Positions 40,637 through 43,998 of a stretch of DNA of 43,998 bases are shown here, piece after piece; positions within the stretch are counted from its first letter, which is position 1, and every line of letters starts with the position of its first letter. Location: assembly GCA_012514315.1 (NCBI GenBank), contig JAAZAN010000155.1, forward strand, positions 1-43,998, given 5' to 3'. Origin of the DNA: Chloroflexota bacterium (GTDB taxonomy: Bacteria > Chloroflexota > Anaerolineae > B4-G1). The notes beneath the pieces are model-generated. The model did no database searches, was not told where the DNA came from, and saw nothing but the letters and a program-made list of their open reading frames with translations. Position numbers and translations under genes: made by a program.

Positions 40637-42532
40637 ATGCCCGTCAAGCGAGTTAACCCAGTTCCCAGCGACATTGAGATTGCGCAAGCAGCCGAATTGT
40701 TGCCCATAGTAGAGGTAGCTCAAAGTGTAGGACTCAGTGAAGACGACATCGATATGTACGGGAAGTGGAAGGCCAAGGTCCATCTCGATGTACTCGAACA
40801 CCTCAAGGACCGGCCAAACGGGAAGTACATTGACGTGACGGCGATCACGCCCACACCTCTGGGGGAGGGCAAGACAGTCACGACAATTGGTCTAAGCGAG
40901 GGCTTGCACTATCTTGGCGAGAAGGTCTTCACCTGTATTCGCCAGCCTTCGCAGGGCCCGACCTTCGGCATCAAAGGCGGTGCTGCGGGCGGTGGGTATG
41001 CCCAGATTGTGCCTATGGAAGACTTCAACCTGCACCTGACAGGCGATATCCACGCAGTTGGGGCTGCCCACAACCTGTTGGCCGCGGCTATCGACAATCG
41101 CCTGGCTAAGGAGTCGCAGTTCAGCACCGACTATCTGGCCAGAGCGCTGTGTCCCAAGGATGAATACACGCCGTCTATGCGCATTCGTTTGGAGAAGCTC
41201 GGAATCCAGTCGGAACAGCCATCGGACCTGAGTGATGATGACAAGGAACGGATGTTCCGACTGAACATTGATCCAGCTACCATTCAGTGGCGGCGTGTTG
41301 TGGATGTCTCTGACGCTTCCCTGCGCAACATCATCACCGGACTGGGCTCAGTCAATGATGGTGTGCCGCGGGAGGCCGGTTACGATATCACCGTCGCGTC
41401 CGAGATTATGGCGGCGCTGGCGCTCTGCAGCGGCCTGGATGATCTGCGCAAGCGAATGGGACAGATTATCATCGGTACCAGCAAGAAGGGCGGACTGAGG
41501 TCTGTGGGTGAGGTTGTGCCGATCACGGCGGAAGATCTCAACGTGGCTGGCGCTATGACCGTGCTGCTCAAGGATGCTCTGATGCCCAATATGATGCAGA
41601 CACTACCAGGCAGCCCGGCGTTTGTGCACTGCGGGCCCTTCGCGAACATCGCCCAGGGCAACAGCTCCATCATCGCGGACAAGATCGCACTCAAACTCGT
41701 TGGCCCAGACGGATACGTGGTGACGGAGTCCGGATTCGGCGCCGACTGCGGTATGGAGAAGTTCATGGACATAAAATGCCGCGTGAGCGGCCTGGCGCCC
41801 AACTGCGTCGTTCTTGTTTGCACGGTGCGTGCGCTCAAGATGCATGGCGGTGGGCCGACGGTTGTCGCTGGCAAGCCGCTGGATAAGGCCTACACGGAGG
41901 AGAATCTGGAGCTCCTGGAGAAAGGGCTGCCCAACCTCCTGCAGCATGTGGAAAACGCGCTCAAGTTCGGGGTCCCAGTGGTTGTGGCCATAAATCGTTT
42001 CACCAACGATACGGACGCAGAGATCGCGTTGGTGCAACGGCGGGCCAAGGAGACCGGGGCTGAGGATGCGGTGGTCAGTGAGGTGTGGGCAAAGGGCGGC
42101 GAAGGTGGCGCGGCGCTTGCTGAGGCGGTGATCAAGGCGTGCGAGAAACCATCGAGCTTTCGATTCCTCTACGAAGACGATCTGTCCATCAAAGAGAAGA
42201 TCGAGATGGTCGCACGTGAAATCTACCGCGCGGATGGCGTTGACTACACACCGGAGGCGGAGAGCAAGATCAAGCTCTTCACGAGCATGGGGCTGTCCCA
42301 CTTGCCGTTGTGTATGGCCAAGACCCACCTGTCGTTCACTCACGACCCGAAGCTCAAGGGAGCGCCACGAGGCTGGAGGTTGCCGATCACTGATGTGCGC
42401 GCGAGCGTAGGGGCCGGCTTCATCTACCCTCTGTGCGGCACTATGCGCACGATGCCGGGACTACCGTCAAGACCTGTCTTCATGGATATCGACATTGACA
42501 CCGAGACAGGCAAGGTCGTCGGATTATCCTAG
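40637..42532 (+). CDS. fhs: formate--tetrahydrofolate ligase (long form)
   Basis: A 631-residue cytoplasmic enzyme that joins formate to THF using ATP, the entry of the methyl branch of the Wood-Ljungdahl pathway. The P-loop TPLGEGKTVTT (about 73-83), PSQGPTFGIKGGAAGGGYAQ, MALLLKD-like VLLKDALMPN, GPFANIAQGNSS and SEVWAKGGEGG are all present. It is about 70 residues longer than the bacterial monofunctional form (about 555-560). The extra part follows HNLLAAAIDNRL near residue 155 and includes an RLEKLGI segment, and there is a HGGGPTVVAGKPLDKAY insertion; both features resemble the synthetase domain of eukaryotic C1-THF synthase. AAGGAGGT (40623-40630) is 6 nt before the ATG. It heads the operon with cooS. 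Confidence 0.96.
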   Translation: MPVKRVNPVPSDIEIAQAAELLPIVEVAQSVGLSEDDIDMYGKWKAKVHLDVLEHLKDRPNGKYIDVTAITPTPLGEGKTVTTIGLSEGLHYLGEKVFTCIRQPSQGPTFGIKGGAAGGGYAQIVPMEDFNLHLTGDIHAVGAAHNLLAAAIDNRLAKESQFSTDYLARALCPKDEYTPSMRIRLEKLGIQSEQPSDLSDDDKERMFRLNIDPATIQWRRVVDVSDASLRNIITGLGSVNDGVPREAGYDITVASEIMAALALCSGLDDLRKRMGQIIIGTSKKGGLRSVGEVVPITAEDLNVAGAMTVLLKDALMPNMMQTLPGSPAFVHCGPFANIAQGNSSIIADKIALKLVGPDGYVVTESGFGADCGMEKFMDIKCRVSGLAPNCVVLVCTVRALKMHGGGPTVVAGKPLDKAYTEENLELLEKGLPNLLQHVENALKFGVPVVVAINRFTNDTDAEIALVQRRAKETGAEDAVVSEVWAKGGEGGAALAEAVIKACEKPSSFRFLYEDDLSIKEKIEMVAREIYRADGVDYTPEAESKIKLFTSMGLSHLPLCMAKTHLSFTHDPKLKGAPRGWRLPITDVRASVGAGFIYPLCGTMRTMPGLPSRPVFMDIDIDTETGKVVGLS

Positions 42533-42554
42533 TCTGAGAAATGAGATGGTTGCC

Positions 42555-42585
42555 GGTGCCTGATGCCTTGTCCGTATCAGGCGCC
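42555..42585 (+). promoter_or_regulatory. intercistronic hairpin after fhs
   Basis: GGTGCCTGAT (42555-42564) pairs with ATCAGGCGCC (42576-42585), a 10-bp stem with one G-U pair and an 11-nt loop, 22 nt after the fhs stop. It is followed by GAGTTCTCT, not a clean U-tract, so it is probably an attenuating or RNA-stabilising hairpin rather than a full stop. Confidence 0.5.
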
Positions 42586-42610
42586 GAGTTCTCTGTCGGG
42601 AGGTTATCCT

Positions 42611-42946
42611 ATGGATAAATTAGTACTGAATCTGCCTGCCCTATGGGCCGATCATCACGTTTTGATCGTGCGTGACACGTTATTCGGTCTTAGTGGTGTG
42701 GAGGACGTGTACGCCAGTTCGGCCTGGAAACAGGTTATGGTCACGTATGACTCAAGTAGAGTTGAACCTGCAACCATTGAGCGGGCGCTAGCTGAGGCAG
42801 GTTATCCTGTGGGGGCAGGGGAACCCCCAATCCTGGCGCAAGCATCGGCTGTCAAGCGCGACCCACAGTGGAGTGTGTTGGGCAGCCGCCTGACGGAGAC
42901 CCAGCGCGTGGATCAAGAGATGTCGGGCGAGTTTCGCCGATACTAA
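42611..42946 (+). CDS. small HMA-fold (heavy-metal-associated-like) protein lacking CxxC
   Basis: A 111-residue protein. Residues about 1-68 follow the ferredoxin-like HMA pattern: a first strand KLVLNLPALWADHHVLIV, LFGLSGVEDVYASS, VMVTYDSSRVEPATIERAL and AEAGYPV. In HMA metallochaperones the first loop is GMTCxxC; here it reads ALWADHH, with no cysteine anywhere in the protein. Metal binding, if any, would have to use the two histidines or other residues. The tail (about 70-111) is polar. GGGAGG (42598-42603) is 7 nt before the ATG. Position between fhs and cooS suggests a role in CODH assembly or regulation, but this is inferred. Confidence 0.7.
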   Translation: MDKLVLNLPALWADHHVLIVRDTLFGLSGVEDVYASSAWKQVMVTYDSSRVEPATIERALAEAGYPVGAGEPPILAQASAVKRDPQWSVLGSRLTETQRVDQEMSGEFRRY

Positions 42947-42976
42947 TCAGTCGTATGTTGAATGGAGAATGTTAAG

Positions 42977-43998
42977 ATGGCCAAGAGTAAGGCAAGAACT
43001 TCAGAGGAGGCGAGCCGGGACGCCGCAACCATCAATCTACTCGATCGCGCTTGTCTGCTAGAGATTGATACCGCGTTCTCGCGTGCGGATTCGATCGTTC
43101 CGTGCAATGTGGGGGGCGCGGGTCTGTGCTGCAAGAACTGCTCGATGGGGCCCTGTCGTCTGGTCGGAAAGACCGATCGGGGCGTCTGTGGGGCCACAAT
43201 CGACACGATTGTTGCCAGGAACTTCGCCCGTGCGGTGGCAGCAGGTGCTTCGGCGCATTCCGATCACGGCCGTGGTCTGGCATATACTCTACTGGAGGCG
43301 GCCGAAGGCAAGGCGCCAGACTATCGTGTGAAGGATCCGTTCAAGCTCAGGGAAGTTGCGGAGCATCTGGGCGTTGAGGTTGAGGGGCGCCCGCTTGAGG
43401 ATGTCGCGCGGGATGTCGCTTTGGCTGCGCTTGGGGAGTTTGGGCGGGTTGAGGGCACTCTGCTCAACTTGAAACGTGCGCCCGCGAAGCGGCAGGACAT
43501 CTGGGCGGCAGAGCAAATCGCCCCTCGGTCGATCGATCGTGAGGTGGTGGAACTGCTGCACCGGACGCACGTCGGGAACGATCAGGAGGCGGAGCATATC
43601 CTGGATCAGACGCTGCGTTGTGCGTTGGGCGATGGATGGGGCGGATCGATGTTGGCTACCGATCTGTCGGATGTCCTGTTTGGAACACCGGCGCCGGTTT
43701 TGACAGAAGCGAATCTGGGTGTGCTCCGTGAGGATATGGTCAACATCATCGTGCACGGCCACGAACCGACCCTTTCGGAGATGATTGTGGCCGCGTCGCT
43801 GGATCCTGAGTTGATCGAACTCGCCAAGAGCAAGGGAGCGCAGGGAATTCAACTGGCCGGTATCTGCTGCACCGCCAATGAGGCGCTGATGCGTCAGGGT
43901 GTACCACTGGCTGGCAACTTTCTGCAGCAGGAGCTGGCGATTCTGACAGGCGCTGTGGAGGCGATGGTGGTCGACGTGCAGTGCATCATGCAGGGCCT
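42977..43998 (+). CDS. cooS: anaerobic carbon monoxide dehydrogenase catalytic subunit (partial, runs off the window)
   Basis: The first 340 residues of a Ni-Fe CO dehydrogenase, continuing past the window end. The cysteine pattern at VPCNVGGAGLCCKNCSMGPC gives C43 and C51 for the D-cluster and C52, C55, C60 and C71 (GVCGAT) for the B-cluster, with the spacing of CooS/AcsA. C-cluster ligands appear in IVHGHEP, GICCTANE and VDVQCIMQ. The enzyme reduces CO2 to CO for acetyl-CoA synthesis or oxidises CO. The start follows GGAGA (42964-42968) by 8 nt and lies 30 nt after the HMA-like gene. With fhs upstream this is a Wood-Ljungdahl operon; acsB and other members are expected beyond the window. 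Confidence 0.95.
   Translation, partial: MAKSKARTSEEASRDAATINLLDRACLLEIDTAFSRADSIVPCNVGGAGLCCKNCSMGPCRLVGKTDRGVCGATIDTIVARNFARAVAAGASAHSDHGRGLAYTLLEAAEGKAPDYRVKDPFKLREVAEHLGVEVEGRPLEDVARDVALAALGEFGRVEGTLLNLKRAPAKRQDIWAAEQIAPRSIDREVVELLHRTHVGNDQEAEHILDQTLRCALGDGWGGSMLATDLSDVLFGTPAPVLTEANLGVLREDMVNIIVHGHEPTLSEMIVAASLDPELIELAKSKGAQGIQLAGICCTANEALMRQGVPLAGNFLQQELAILTGAVEAMVVDVQCIMQG

Noticed and set aside
1-43998. tRNA, rRNA, CRISPR arrays, insertion sequences or phage genes.
   Set aside because: No repeat arrays, transposase or integrase-like frames, or tRNA cloverleaf patterns were seen on reading both strands; a covariance-model search would be needed to exclude small RNAs.

Overview
This window looks like a chromosomal segment of an anaerobic bacterium that has the Wood-Ljungdahl (reductive acetyl-CoA) pathway. 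An Anaerolineae-like member of the Chloroflexota is the best guess. The supporting evidence is a carbon monoxide dehydrogenase catalytic subunit beside a long-form formate-THF ligase, a Tat/lipoprotein ABC sugar-binding protein, a very large Gfo/Idh/MocA-rich carbohydrate island, and promoters of the TTGACA/TATAAT type, two of which would give leaderless mRNAs. The taxonomic call is inference from gene content. No rRNA, tRNA, CRISPR array, insertion sequence or phage gene was seen.

Region 1 (1-429) holds the first 20 codons of a leftward gene, a divergent pair of promoters and a long untranslated leader. Region 2 (430-32425) is a roughly 32 kb catabolic island with every gene on the + strand. 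In order it encodes: a DeoR-type regulator; a Gfo/Idh/MocA oxidoreductase; a class III aminotransferase; a second Gfo/Idh/MocA protein; an MDR dehydrogenase; an ABC sugar importer (binding protein and two permeases, no ATPase); a URO-D-like protein; a third Gfo/Idh/MocA protein; a class I aldolase; a second URO-D-like protein; an amidohydrolase; a GNAT-PHP fusion; a fourth Gfo/Idh/MocA protein; an FGGY kinase; an AraA-like isomerase; a third URO-D-like protein; a second amidohydrolase; two more URO-D-like proteins; a metallophosphoesterase; an MttB-family methyltransferase; a fifth Gfo/Idh/MocA protein; and an ornithine-cyclodeaminase-family protein. A strong 14-bp hairpin terminator closes the island.

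The island reads as a pathway that imports a carbohydrate, cyclitol or modified sugar. It would oxidise and isomerise the substrate (Gfo/Idh, MDR, AraA-like), phosphorylate it (FGGY), cleave it (aldolase), hydrolyse ring or lactone/amide intermediates (amidohydrolases) and remove an amino group (aminotransferase, perhaps the OCD-family protein). Five URO-D-fold proteins and one MttB-type protein hint at methyl-group transfer, which could feed the Wood-Ljungdahl genes about 8 kb downstream. No corrinoid protein is present in the window, so this link is a hypothesis.

Region 3 (32492-40319) is housekeeping: an LCP-family cell-wall ligase (-), Fpg/MutM (+), a cvpA-mutS2-acetyl esterase operon (-), and a translationally coupled pyrK-pyrD-like pair (-) that lacks several signature residues of its families. 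Region 4 (40415-43998) is a rightward Wood-Ljungdahl operon: formate-THF ligase, a small HMA-fold protein without its CxxC, and cooS, which runs off the window end.
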